NCBI GenBank assembly: GCA_045537455.1
Contig: JAZSPM010000199.1
Span: 1-14,544 of the forward strand
Source: Ornithomonoglobus_A sp045537455
Lineage (GTDB): Bacteria; Bacillota; Clostridia; UBA1381
DNA: 14,544 bases
Direction of reading: 5' to 3'
In this document: one piece after another, positions 7,302 through 13,412 of the stretch
Layout of the letters: every line of letters begins with the position of its first letter
How positions within the stretch are numbered: position 1 is the first letter of the stretch
Position numbers and translations under genes: made by a program
Notes under the pieces: model-generated
Seen by the model: the letters and a program-made list of their open reading frames with translations, nothing else
The model's database searches: none
Told to the model about the DNA's origin: nothing

Positions 7302-8561
7302 ATGTCTATGACAATGACACAAAAAATTCTTGCCCGTGCGGCAGGGCTTCCTTCTGTAAAAGCAGGAGATTTGATTATGGCGGATTTGAGCCTTGTACTC
7401 GGTAACGACATAACCACGCCTGTGGCTATAAACGAATTTGACAAGATAGGTCTTGAAGCTGTATTTGATAAAACAAAGGTTGCTCTTGTGCCTGACCACT
7501 TTACTCCGAATAAGGATATTAAATCGGCACAGCAGGCTTTAAAAGTCCGCAATTTTGCAAAGGATATGGACATACTCAACTACTTTGAAGTAGGTGAAGT
7601 CGGAATTGAACACGCACTTCTTCCTGAAAAAGGTCTTGTAGTTGCAGGTGATGTTGTCATAGGAGCTGACTCGCATACTTGTACATACGGTGCGTTGGGT
7701 GCATTCTCAACAGGCGTAGGCTCAACTGATATGGCGGCAGGTATGGCAACAGGTAAGGCTTGGTTCAAGGTTCCTGAGGCTATTAAGTTTAATCTTACAG
7801 GCAAGCTTCCTGAGTGGGTCAGCGGTAAGGATTTGATTTTACATATAATCGGAATGATAGGCGTTGACGGTGCATTGTATAAGTCAATGGAATTTACGGG
7901 TGAGGGTATGCATACTCTTACAATGGATGACCGTTTCACTATTGCAAACATGGCAATAGAAGCAGGTGCAAAGAACGGTATCTTTGAGGTGGACGACTTT
8001 ACTGTTGAATATATGAAAGAGCACTCAACAAAGGAATACACAGTATTTACTGCTGATGAAGATGCAGAATATTCACAGGTTATTGATATTGACCTTTCAA
8101 CAGTTCCGCATACAGTTGCATTCCCGCATCTTCCTGAAAATGCAAGAACTCCTGAAAACTGGGGCGATGTTACGATTGACCAGGTTGTAATCGGTTCGTG
8201 TACAAACGGACGTATTTCTGACCTTAGAAATGCTGCAAAGGTATTAAAGGGCAGAAAGGTTAAAAAGGGTATAAGAGCAATCGTATTCCCTGCAACTCAG
8301 AAGGTTTATCTTGATGCATTAAAGGACGGAACACTTTCAACTCTTGTTGAAGCAGGATGTGTTATATCAGCTCCTACCTGCGGACCTTGTCTTGGCGGAC
8401 ATATGGGTATTCTTGCAGAGGGTGAGCGATGTGTTTCAACCACAAACAGAAACTTTGTAGGACGTATGGGACACGTAGACAGTGAGGTTTATCTTGCAAG
8501 CCCTGAGGTTGCTGCGGCAAGTGCCGTTTTGGGTAAAATAGCTTGTCCGGAAGAGCTGTAA
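7302..8561 (+). CDS. leuC: 3-isopropylmalate dehydratase, large subunit
   Basis: LeuC and LeuD form the isomerase that converts 2-isopropylmalate to 3-isopropylmalate in leucine synthesis. The 419-residue length fits the shorter LeuC type shared by archaea and many Clostridia. The three iron-sulfur ligands are visible as Cys300 (IGSCTNGR), Cys360 and Cys363 (PTCGPCLGG). Other aconitase-family signatures are GADSHTCTYG (121-130) and TTNRNFVGRMGH (400-411). ATG at 7302 follows GAGGTG by 7 nt. leuD starts 16 nt downstream, and leuB 16 nt after that, so the three form one operon. The close homologue homoaconitase or citraconate/methylmalate isomerase cannot be excluded by family alone, but the adjacent leuB makes LeuC by far the likeliest. 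Confidence 0.95.
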   Translation: MSMTMTQKILARAAGLPSVKAGDLIMADLSLVLGNDITTPVAINEFDKIGLEAVFDKTKVALVPDHFTPNKDIKSAQQALKVRNFAKDMDILNYFEVGEVGIEHALLPEKGLVVAGDVVIGADSHTCTYGALGAFSTGVGSTDMAAGMATGKAWFKVPEAIKFNLTGKLPEWVSGKDLILHIIGMIGVDGALYKSMEFTGEGMHTLTMDDRFTIANMAIEAGAKNGIFEVDDFTVEYMKEHSTKEYTVFTADEDAEYSQVIDIDLSTVPHTVAFPHLPENARTPENWGDVTIDQVVIGSCTNGRISDLRNAAKVLKGRKVKKGIRAIVFPATQKVYLDALKDGTLSTLVEAGCVISAPTCGPCLGGHMGILAEGERCVSTTNRNFVGRMGHVDSEVYLASPEVAAASAVLGKIACPEEL

Positions 8562-8577
8562 GGAAGGAGTTAATAAA

Positions 8578-9063
8578 ATGGAAGCAAAAGGAAAAGTAAT
8601 AAAATACGGAGATAACATAGATACAGACGTAATAATTCCTGCAAGATACTTGAACACTGCCGACCACGGTGAGCTTGCAAAGCACTGTATGGAGGACATT
8701 GACAAGGATTTTGTAAATAAGGTAAATGCAGGAGACGTTATGGTAGGCGGAGCTAATTTCGGTTGCGGTTCATCGCGTGAACACGCTCCTATTGCTATTA
8801 AGGCAAGCGGAATTTCGTGTGTTATAGCAAAGGATTTTGCAAGAATTTTCTACCGTAATGCAATCAATATCGGATTGCCTATTCTTGAATGTGCAGAAGC
8901 ATCAGAGGATATTGACGAGGGTAATGAGGTTGAGGTCAATTTTGACACAGGCGTTATCACAAATCTTACAAAGAATAAAACATATCAGGCAGTGGCATTC
9001 CCTGAATTTATGCAGGGTATCATCAATGCAGGCGGCTTGGTTGAGTATTTAAAGAAGAACTAA
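8578..9063 (+). CDS. leuD: 3-isopropylmalate dehydratase, small subunit
   Basis: This 161-residue protein is the swivel domain partner of LeuC. It shows YGDNIDTDVIIPARYL (10-25) and the substrate-recognition stretch GGANFGCGSSREHAP (57-71), followed by VIAKDFARIFYRNAINIGLP. Its length is that of the short archaeal/clostridial LeuD type and matches the short LeuC upstream. The start is ATG at 8578, with AAGGAG 8 nt before it. The gene lies between leuC and leuB with 16-nt gaps on both sides, so translation and dosage of the two subunits are probably matched. Confidence 0.95.
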   Translation: MEAKGKVIKYGDNIDTDVIIPARYLNTADHGELAKHCMEDIDKDFVNKVNAGDVMVGGANFGCGSSREHAPIAIKASGISCVIAKDFARIFYRNAINIGLPILECAEASEDIDEGNEVEVNFDTGVITNLTKNKTYQAVAFPEFMQGIINAGGLVEYLKKN

Positions 9064-9079
9064 AAAAGGGGATAAAACA

Positions 9080-10138
9080 ATGGAATTTAATATAGCTTTG
9101 ATTCCGGGCGACGGAATAGGCCCTGAAATTGTTTCGGGTGCTGTAACGGTTTTAAATGCCGTAGAAAAGAAGTTCGGACATAAATTCAATTTTACTGAGG
9201 TATACATGGGCGGATGTGCGATTGATAAATACGGCGAGCCATTACCTCAGGAAACTGTAGATATCTGTAAAAAATCAGACAGTGTGCTTTTGGGTGCTGT
9301 TGGCGGTCCTAAGTGGGATAACGCTCCAAAACGTCCTGAAGCAGGCTTACTTGGAATAAGAAAGGCACTTGAATTATATTCAAACCTTCGTCCTTCGATA
9401 TTAAAGACACAGCTCAAAGATGCATCACCTCTAAAGGATGAAAAGCTTGCGAATGGCTTGAATGTAATGGTGGTTCGTGAGCTTACAGGCGGAATTTATT
9501 TCGGTAACCGTCAAAAGGCTGAGGATGGCTCATGGGCATCTGATGAAGAAAAGTACAGTGTTGAGGAAGTAAAGAGAATCGGCAAAATTGCATTTGAAAC
9601 TGCAATGCTCAGAAACAAAAAGCTTGTAAGCGTTGATAAGGCAAACGTTCTTGAATCCTCAAGACTTTGGAGAAAGACAATAATAGAGATGGCTGCTGAT
9701 TATCCTGAGGTTGAGCTTTCACATATGTATGTTGATAATGCTGCAATGCAGCTTGCAATAAATCCTGCACAGTTTGATGTAATTGTTACATCAAATATAT
9801 TCGGTGATATTTTATCAGACTTGTCATCGGCAATCGCAGGCTCAATCGGAATGCTCCCGTCAGCGTCACTTGGTGCAACAAAGTGCGGAATGTATGAGCC
9901 TATCCACGGCAGTGCTCCTGACATTGCAGGGATGGATATTGCTAACCCGATAGCAACAATCGTGAGTGCTGCAATGATGCTTGAAATGTCATTCGGCTTG
10001 ATTGATGAGGCAAAGGCAATCAATGATGCGGTTGATAAGGTTCTTGACCAGAACTACAGAACAACTGATATTATGTCAGAGGGTATGATTAAGGTTGGCT
10101 GTAAGAAGATGGCAGAGCTTATTGCAGAAAATCTTTAA
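9080..10138 (+). CDS. leuB: 3-isopropylmalate dehydrogenase
   Basis: LeuB oxidises and decarboxylates 3-isopropylmalate to 2-oxoisocaproate with NAD+. The 352-residue length is normal. Visible signatures are GDGIGPEI (10-17), the substrate loop LLGIRKALELYSNLRP (90-105), ELTGGIYFG (134-142), the catalytic Lys187 (VDKANVLESS), the metal-binding aspartates Asp219 (YVDNAAMQ), Asp243 and Asp247 (FGDILSD), and the cofactor loop EPIHGSAPDIAG (from 273). The LGIRKxLxLYxNLRP loop separates it from isocitrate and tartrate dehydrogenases. It is the last gene of leuCDB; leuA and ilv genes are not in the window. A weak AT-only hairpin follows the stop. Confidence 0.96.
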   Translation: MEFNIALIPGDGIGPEIVSGAVTVLNAVEKKFGHKFNFTEVYMGGCAIDKYGEPLPQETVDICKKSDSVLLGAVGGPKWDNAPKRPEAGLLGIRKALELYSNLRPSILKTQLKDASPLKDEKLANGLNVMVVRELTGGIYFGNRQKAEDGSWASDEEKYSVEEVKRIGKIAFETAMLRNKKLVSVDKANVLESSRLWRKTIIEMAADYPEVELSHMYVDNAAMQLAINPAQFDVIVTSNIFGDILSDLSSAIAGSIGMLPSASLGATKCGMYEPIHGSAPDIAGMDIANPIATIVSAAMMLEMSFGLIDEAKAINDAVDKVLDQNYRTTDIMSEGMIKVGCKKMAELIAENL

Positions 10139-10153
10139 AAATAAAGATTTTTG
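10128..10153 (+). terminator. Weak AT-rich hairpin at the end of leuB
   Basis: AAAATCTTT (10128-10136) and AAAGATTTT (10143-10151) form a perfect 9-bp inverted repeat with a 6-nt loop; the left arm reaches into the last codons of leuB. It has only one G-C pair, so it is a weak terminator at best, and read-through into the que genes is possible. Confidence 0.4.
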
Positions 10154-10183
10154 TATGTGTAAGTAAACGACTCGCAATGAGAT

Positions 10184-10189
10184 TATAAT
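10184..10189 (+). promoter_or_regulatory. Isolated -10-like element upstream of the que operon
   Basis: A perfect TATAAT lies here, but no -35-like box is found 16-18 nt upstream. If used, it would give a leader of about 190 nt before queF that contains all three hairpins described below. Weak support. Confidence 0.25.
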
Positions 10190-10199
10190 TAATCAGTAG

Positions 10200-10245
10200 G
10201 GGCGAACCTATACGCTTTGAACAGCAAAGTCGTAGATGTTCGCCC
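10200..10245. repeat. Hairpin element with GGGCGAAC arms
   Basis: GGGCGAAC (10200-10207) and GTTCGCCC (10238-10245) are perfect 8-bp arms. Inside, CTTTG (10215-10219) and CAAAG (10225-10229) form a second short stem with a 5-nt loop. The GC-rich arms stand out in an AT-rich gap. It resembles a small dispersed intergenic repeat, though no other copy is in the window. Confidence 0.55.
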
Positions 10246-10257
10246 GTTTGTTTATCT

Positions 10258-10295
10258 TTTAGGAAATTACTGCTTTTAAGTTGTAATTTCCTAAA
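10258..10295. repeat. Perfect 13-bp inverted repeat with 12-nt loop
   Basis: The arms run 10258-10270 and 10283-10295 (core AGGAAATTAC and GTAATTTCCT) without a mismatch. The loop contains TAAGT (10277-10281), which is complementary to ACTTA at 10310-10314, allowing an H-type pseudoknot. No T-run follows, so this is not a terminator by itself. Confidence 0.6.
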
Positions 10296-10299
10296 TTAC

Positions 10300-10358
10300 A
10301 AAAAAGTCTACTTATGGAAGTGAGCTGTGCGAACGACAGTCGCGATAGTGACTTTTTT
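10300..10358 (+). terminator. Terminator-like hairpin just upstream of queF (possible attenuator)
   Basis: AAAAAAGTC (10300-10308) pairs with GACTTTTTT (10350-10358). The helix continues as ACT/AGT and AT/AT with two single-base bulges, and CTGT/ACAG forms an inner stem. Six Ts end the structure, 30 nt before the queF ATG. No promoter fits between it and queF, so polymerase must pass it to express the que genes. Confidence 0.5.
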
Positions 10359-10388
10359 ATGATTTTATCGAAAAAGGAGAGAACAAAA

Positions 10389-10865
10389 ATGCCGAGAAAT
10401 GAACAGGAAAAAGAGGGTTTATCGCTACTTGGAAATAAAAAGACGGTTTATTCGGATAAATACGCACCTGAAGTGCTTGAAACATTTATAAACAAGCACC
10501 CTAATAACGATTATATGGTTACATTTAACTGTCCTGAGTTTACGTCGCTTTGTCCGATTACAGGTCAGCCTGATTTTGCAAATATAATAATAAATTATAT
10601 TCCTGATGAAAGAATGGTAGAGTCAAAAGCATTAAAGCTCTATCTTTTCAGCTTCCGTAATCAGGGGGATTTCCATGAGGATTGCATAAATATAATTATG
10701 AAGGACTTGGTAAAGCTTATGGATCCTAAATATCTTGAGGTGAAAGGTATATTTACCCCAAGAGGCGGTATTGCAATTTATCCTTTTGCCAATTACGGCA
10801 GAAAAGGAACAAAATACGAAAAAATTGCAGAAGAAAGATTATTTGAAAGTATAAGTCTGAAATAA
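10389..10865 (+). CDS. queF: NADPH-dependent preQ0 reductase (7-cyano-7-deazaguanine reductase)
   Basis: QueF reduces the nitrile of preQ0 to the amine preQ1, the last free-base step of queuosine synthesis. From ATG at 10389 the protein is 158 residues, the size of the unimodular YkvM-type enzyme. The catalytic Cys55 and Asp62 lie in SLCPITGQPDFA, and the QueF motif ESKALKLY starts at Glu78. AAGGAG lies 9 nt before this ATG. An in-frame ATG at 10314 would add 25 residues, but they are encoded by the hairpin upstream, have no binding site of their own and are not part of the family, so I reject that start. It is the first gene of queF-queC-queD-queE-folE. Confidence 0.95.
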   Translation: MPRNEQEKEGLSLLGNKKTVYSDKYAPEVLETFINKHPNNDYMVTFNCPEFTSLCPITGQPDFANIIINYIPDERMVESKALKLYLFSFRNQGDFHEDCINIIMKDLVKLMDPKYLEVKGIFTPRGGIAIYPFANYGRKGTKYEKIAEERLFESISLK

Positions 10866-10875
10866 GGAGATTTTT

Positions 10876-11532
10876 ATGAGAAAAGCACTTGTAGTATTAA
10901 GTGGAGGACAGGACAGCACAACCTGTCTGTTCTGGGCTATTGACAGATACGGAAAGGAAAATGTAAGTGCAATCGGCTTTGATTACGGTCAAAGACACAA
11001 ATTGGAGCTTGAATGTGCAAAAGAAATTGCCCAAAAGGCAGGTGTAGCGTATGAGGTAATTCCTACGCCGATTATAAATCAACTGACTGTAAACTCACTT
11101 ACACGTGATGATATTCCTGTTGAGGAAACTAAGCCTGAGGGGACAACGCCGAACTCATTTGTTGAGGGAAGAAATCTCTTGTTTTTAAGCTATGCGGCAA
11201 TATATGCAAAAACTCACGGCATAACCGATTTAGTAACAGGTGTATGTGAAACTGATTTTTCGGGATATCCCGATTGCCGTGATATATTCATAAAATCGCT
11301 TAATGTAACATTGAATCTTGCAATGGATTATAATTTTTGTATTCACACTCCGATGATGTGGATAGATAAATCACAGACATGGGAAATGGCAGATAAGCTT
11401 GGAGTGATTGATGTTATTAAAAACGAAACTCTTACCTGCTATAACGGAATTATCGGCGACGGCTGCGGTCATTGCCCTGCGTGTGAGCTTAGAAGAAAAG
11501 GATATGAGGAATATATCAGGAGAAAGAATTAG
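10876..11532 (+). CDS. queC: 7-cyano-7-deazaguanine (preQ0) synthase
   Basis: QueC uses ATP and ammonia to turn 7-carboxy-7-deazaguanine into preQ0. The 218-residue protein begins with the ATP-pyrophosphatase loop SGGQDST (9-15). It has the family's FDYGQRHKLE (35-44) and PGT/NSFVEGRN region (about 88-100). It ends in the zinc site Cys188, Cys197, Cys200 and Cys203 (DGCGHCPAC). All key residues are present. The AAGGAG ribosome binding site overlaps the queF stop codon and is 6 nt from the ATG, so the two genes are tightly joined. Confidence 0.96.
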   Translation: MRKALVVLSGGQDSTTCLFWAIDRYGKENVSAIGFDYGQRHKLELECAKEIAQKAGVAYEVIPTPIINQLTVNSLTRDDIPVEETKPEGTTPNSFVEGRNLLFLSYAAIYAKTHGITDLVTGVCETDFSGYPDCRDIFIKSLNVTLNLAMDYNFCIHTPMMWIDKSQTWEMADKLGVIDVIKNETLTCYNGIIGDGCGHCPACELRRKGYEEYIRRKN

Positions 11533-11554
11533 CTATAATTAAAGGAGAATAGTT

Positions 11555-11890
11555 ATGTATAAGGTTAAAAAACGTCTTGAAATCAGTGCAGCACATAAGC
11601 TGATGCTTGATTATGACTCAAAATGCACAAATCTGCATGGTCATAACTGGATAATTGACGTGTACTTAAAAAGTGAGACACTTAATCCCAACGGAATGAT
11701 TATGGATTTTACGCATATCAAGAAAAAGGTTCAGGATAAATTTGACCATAAGGTGATAAATGACGTGGTTGATTTTAATCCGACAGCAGAAAATCTTGCA
11801 AAATATATCTGTGACGAACTTGCGCCGTACTGTTATAGAGTAGATGTGCAGGAAAGTATAGATAACACAGCAATATATGAGAAGGAATAG
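11555..11890 (+). CDS. queD: 6-carboxy-5,6,7,8-tetrahydropterin synthase
   Basis: QueD converts dihydroneopterin triphosphate to 6-carboxytetrahydropterin. The 111-residue protein has the zinc ligands His14 (SAAHKL), His28 and His30 (NLHGHNW) and the catalytic Cys24 (SKCTN). The FDHKVIND and NPTAENLA motifs follow, and the C-terminal VQESIDNTAIY supplies the pterin-anchoring glutamate. It is slightly shorter than the usual 115-125 residues but complete. The Cys24 context and the neighbouring queE and queC favour QueD over the related 6-pyruvoyl-tetrahydropterin synthase. AAAGGAG precedes the ATG by 8 nt. Confidence 0.95.
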   Translation: MYKVKKRLEISAAHKLMLDYDSKCTNLHGHNWIIDVYLKSETLNPNGMIMDFTHIKKKVQDKFDHKVINDVVDFNPTAENLAKYICDELAPYCYRVDVQESIDNTAIYEKE

Positions 11891-11893
11891 AAT

Positions 11894-12574
11894 ATGAAAA
11901 TAGTTGAGATTTTTGACAGTATCGACGGTGAAGGTTTGCGAACAGGGCAGACAGCAGCATTTATCCGTCTTGCGGGGTGTAATCTTCGATGTACTTATTG
12001 TGATACGCTCTATGCACTTTTTGGCGAGGACGAGCCGTGTGAGTATACGGAAATGTCTGTTGACGAAGTGTTTGATACTGTAAATAAGAGTTTTAAAAGA
12101 ATAACTCTTACAGGCGGTGAGCCTCTTTTGCATACCGAGGCTGCGGAGCTTTGTAACAGACTTGCGGATGCGGGCTGTGAGGTTAATATTGAAACAAATG
12201 GTGCAGTAGATATTGAATCGTTTTTGGATAAAATAAGCCGTAAGGATAAAATATTTTTTACAATAGATTATAAGCTTCCGTCAAGCGGAATGACCGACAA
12301 AATGCTTTGGCATAATTTTGAGGTGCTTCGTCCGTGTGATGTTGTAAAATTTGTTGTGGGTTCAGACGAGGACGCTGAATTAATGGTAAAGATAACGGAA
12401 AAGCTGAATAATATGTATAAAGAGAAACCGCATATTTATGCAGGAGCAGTATTTGGAAGCTTTGAACCGTCAAAGCTTGTGGATTTGATAGTAAAAGAGC
12501 CGATACTGAAAGATGTTACATTTCAGCTTCAAGTCCATAAATTTGTCTGGAATCCCGAAGAAAGAGGTGTTTAA
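11894..12574 (+). CDS. queE: 7-carboxy-7-deazaguanine synthase, radical SAM enzyme
   Basis: QueE rearranges 6-carboxytetrahydropterin into 7-carboxy-7-deazaguanine using SAM and a [4Fe-4S] cluster. The 226-residue protein has FDSIDGEGLRTG near the N-terminus, the cluster motif CNLRCTYC (Cys29, Cys33, Cys36), TLTGGEPLLH (71-80) and the IETNG strand (from 99). It ends with the family-specific QLQVHKFVWNPEERGV. It starts 3 nt after the queD stop, and folE begins 1 nt after its own stop, so it is translated within a dense operon. The classic CxxxCxxC spacing is kept. Confidence 0.95.
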   Translation: MKIVEIFDSIDGEGLRTGQTAAFIRLAGCNLRCTYCDTLYALFGEDEPCEYTEMSVDEVFDTVNKSFKRITLTGGEPLLHTEAAELCNRLADAGCEVNIETNGAVDIESFLDKISRKDKIFFTIDYKLPSSGMTDKMLWHNFEVLRPCDVVKFVVGSDEDAELMVKITEKLNNMYKEKPHIYAGAVFGSFEPSKLVDLIVKEPILKDVTFQLQVHKFVWNPEERGV

Positions 12575-12575
12575 A

Positions 12576-13154
12576 ATGAAACCTGAATTTGATCATGAAA
12601 AAATAAAAGCAGCGGTAAGAATGATAATTGAGGCGGTGGGAGATGACCCTGAACGTCCGGGACTTATTGAAACTCCCGACAGAGTAGCAAGAATGTATGA
12701 TGAAGTGTTTGAAGGTATGCGATATACAAATGATGAAATCGCAGAAATGTTCAATAAATGCTTTGAGGATGTTCATTCGAATGACCTTGTTCTTGTTAAG
12801 GATATTGAGGTGTTCAGCTACTGTGAGCATCATGTTGCTCTTATGTATAATATGAAATGTCACGTTGGATATATTCCTAACGGAAAGGTTATAGGATTGT
12901 CGAAGATTGCAAGAATTTGCGATATGGTAGCAAAGCGTTTACAGCTTCAGGAGCGTATATGTGCTGATATTGCAGAGATTATGCAGAAGGTATGCGAAAC
13001 AGAGGACGTTATTGTTATAATCGAGGGTGAGCATAGCTGTATGACGGCAAGAGGAATTAAGTCGAGAAGTGCCAAAACAAGAACCTCGGCAATAAGGGGA
13101 TTGTTTGATGTTGACTATGAGCTTCGCAATGAGGTTTACGCGTTATTAAAATAA
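12576..13154 (+). CDS. folE: GTP cyclohydrolase I
   Basis: FolE opens GTP to dihydroneopterin triphosphate, the first committed step shared by folate and queuosine synthesis. From ATG at 12576, with AGAGGTG 6 nt upstream, it is 192 residues, the usual type IA length. Zinc ligands Cys83 and His86 lie in SYCEHH, and Cys155 in GEHSCMTARG. DDPERPGLIETPDRVARMY (23-41) and GLSKIARI are also typical. An in-frame ATG 63 nt upstream lies inside queE and has no binding site, so it is rejected. The 1-nt gap after queE and the lack of other folate genes suggest that this copy mainly feeds preQ1. Confidence 0.95.
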   Translation: MKPEFDHEKIKAAVRMIIEAVGDDPERPGLIETPDRVARMYDEVFEGMRYTNDEIAEMFNKCFEDVHSNDLVLVKDIEVFSYCEHHVALMYNMKCHVGYIPNGKVIGLSKIARICDMVAKRLQLQERICADIAEIMQKVCETEDVIVIIEGEHSCMTARGIKSRSAKTRTSAIRGLFDVDYELRNEVYALLK

Positions 13155-13160
13155 AAAAAC

Positions 13161-13229
13161 TCCATAACAAATTTTATTAAAACACTTGACAGATTTGTAA
13201 AAGCGTGGTATAATAACCTTTGTTATGGA
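13161..13229. repeat. 11-bp perfect inverted repeat flanking the tRNA promoter
   Basis: TCCATAACAAA (13161-13171) is the exact reverse complement of TTTGTTATGGA (13219-13229). The 47-bp spacer holds both promoter boxes of the tRNA gene, and the right arm covers the likely transcription start. It could be a pair of protein-binding half-sites or a chance match; a folE terminator role is unlikely with so large a loop. Confidence 0.5.
13186..13214 (+). promoter_or_regulatory. Consensus promoter of tRNA-Leu
   Basis: TTGACA (13186-13191) and TATAAT (13209-13214) have a 17-nt spacer, a full consensus match. The start of transcription should be near 13221, about 16 nt before the mature tRNA 5' end. 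The tRNA is therefore transcribed independently of the que operon. Confidence 0.9.
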
Positions 13230-13236
13230 CATAAAT

Positions 13237-13325
13237 GCCGATGTGGCGGAATTGGCAGACGCCCGGGACTTAAAATCCCGTGGGAAGAAATTCCCGTACC
13301 GGTTCGACCCCGGTCATCGGCACCA
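13237..13325 (+). tRNA. tRNA-Leu, anticodon UAA
   Basis: The acceptor arms GCCGATG (13237-13243) and CATCGGC (13315-13321) pair perfectly. The anticodon stem is CGGGA/TCCCG with loop CTTAAAA, giving anticodon TAA (reads UUA). A long variable arm (GGGAA/TTCCC around a short loop) marks a class II tRNA, as expected for leucine. The T arm is ACCGG-TTCGACC-CCGGT. Discriminator A and an encoded CCA end it. It is a single tRNA with its own promoter and terminator, not part of an rRNA operon. Confidence 0.97.
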
Positions 13326-13365
13326 AAAAAACGACAAACTTCTTTTGGAAGTTGTCGTTTTTTTG
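13326..13365 (+). terminator. Strong intrinsic terminator after tRNA-Leu
   Basis: ACGACAAACTTC (13331-13342) pairs with GAAGTTGTCGT (13348-13358) with one bulged base and a short loop. It is preceded by an A-run and followed by seven or more Ts. It starts directly after the encoded CCA. Confidence 0.92.
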
Positions 13366-13412
13366 TATTCTTACCTATTCACTCTTCCCTTTTCACTAAA
13401 ATTATCGTTCCC

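Noticed and set aside
7580..8041. 153-codon open frame on the minus strand inside leuC
   Set aside because: It lies wholly opposite a clear leuC coding region, has no domain I recognise and no ribosome binding site stands out.
10139..10388. preQ1-I, preQ1-II or preQ1-III riboswitch
   Set aside because: I looked for the short preQ1-I stem, its C-rich loop and AAAAAACTA tail. An A-run after a hairpin is present, but the stem is too long and the conserved loop is missing. I could not run covariance models, so classes II and III are not strictly excluded.
11534..11539. TATAAT between queC and queD as an internal promoter
   Set aside because: There is no -35-like box at 16-18 nt, and the hexamer overlaps an AT-rich stretch just before the queD ribosome binding site.
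11666..12133. 155-codon open frame on the minus strand across queD and queE
   Set aside because: It spans two well-supported genes on the other strand and its translation resembles no protein family.
13150..13178. AATAAAA/TTTTATT inverted repeat as the folE terminator
   Set aside because: The 7-bp stem has only A-T pairs and no T-run follows; no convincing folE terminator was found before the tRNA promoter.
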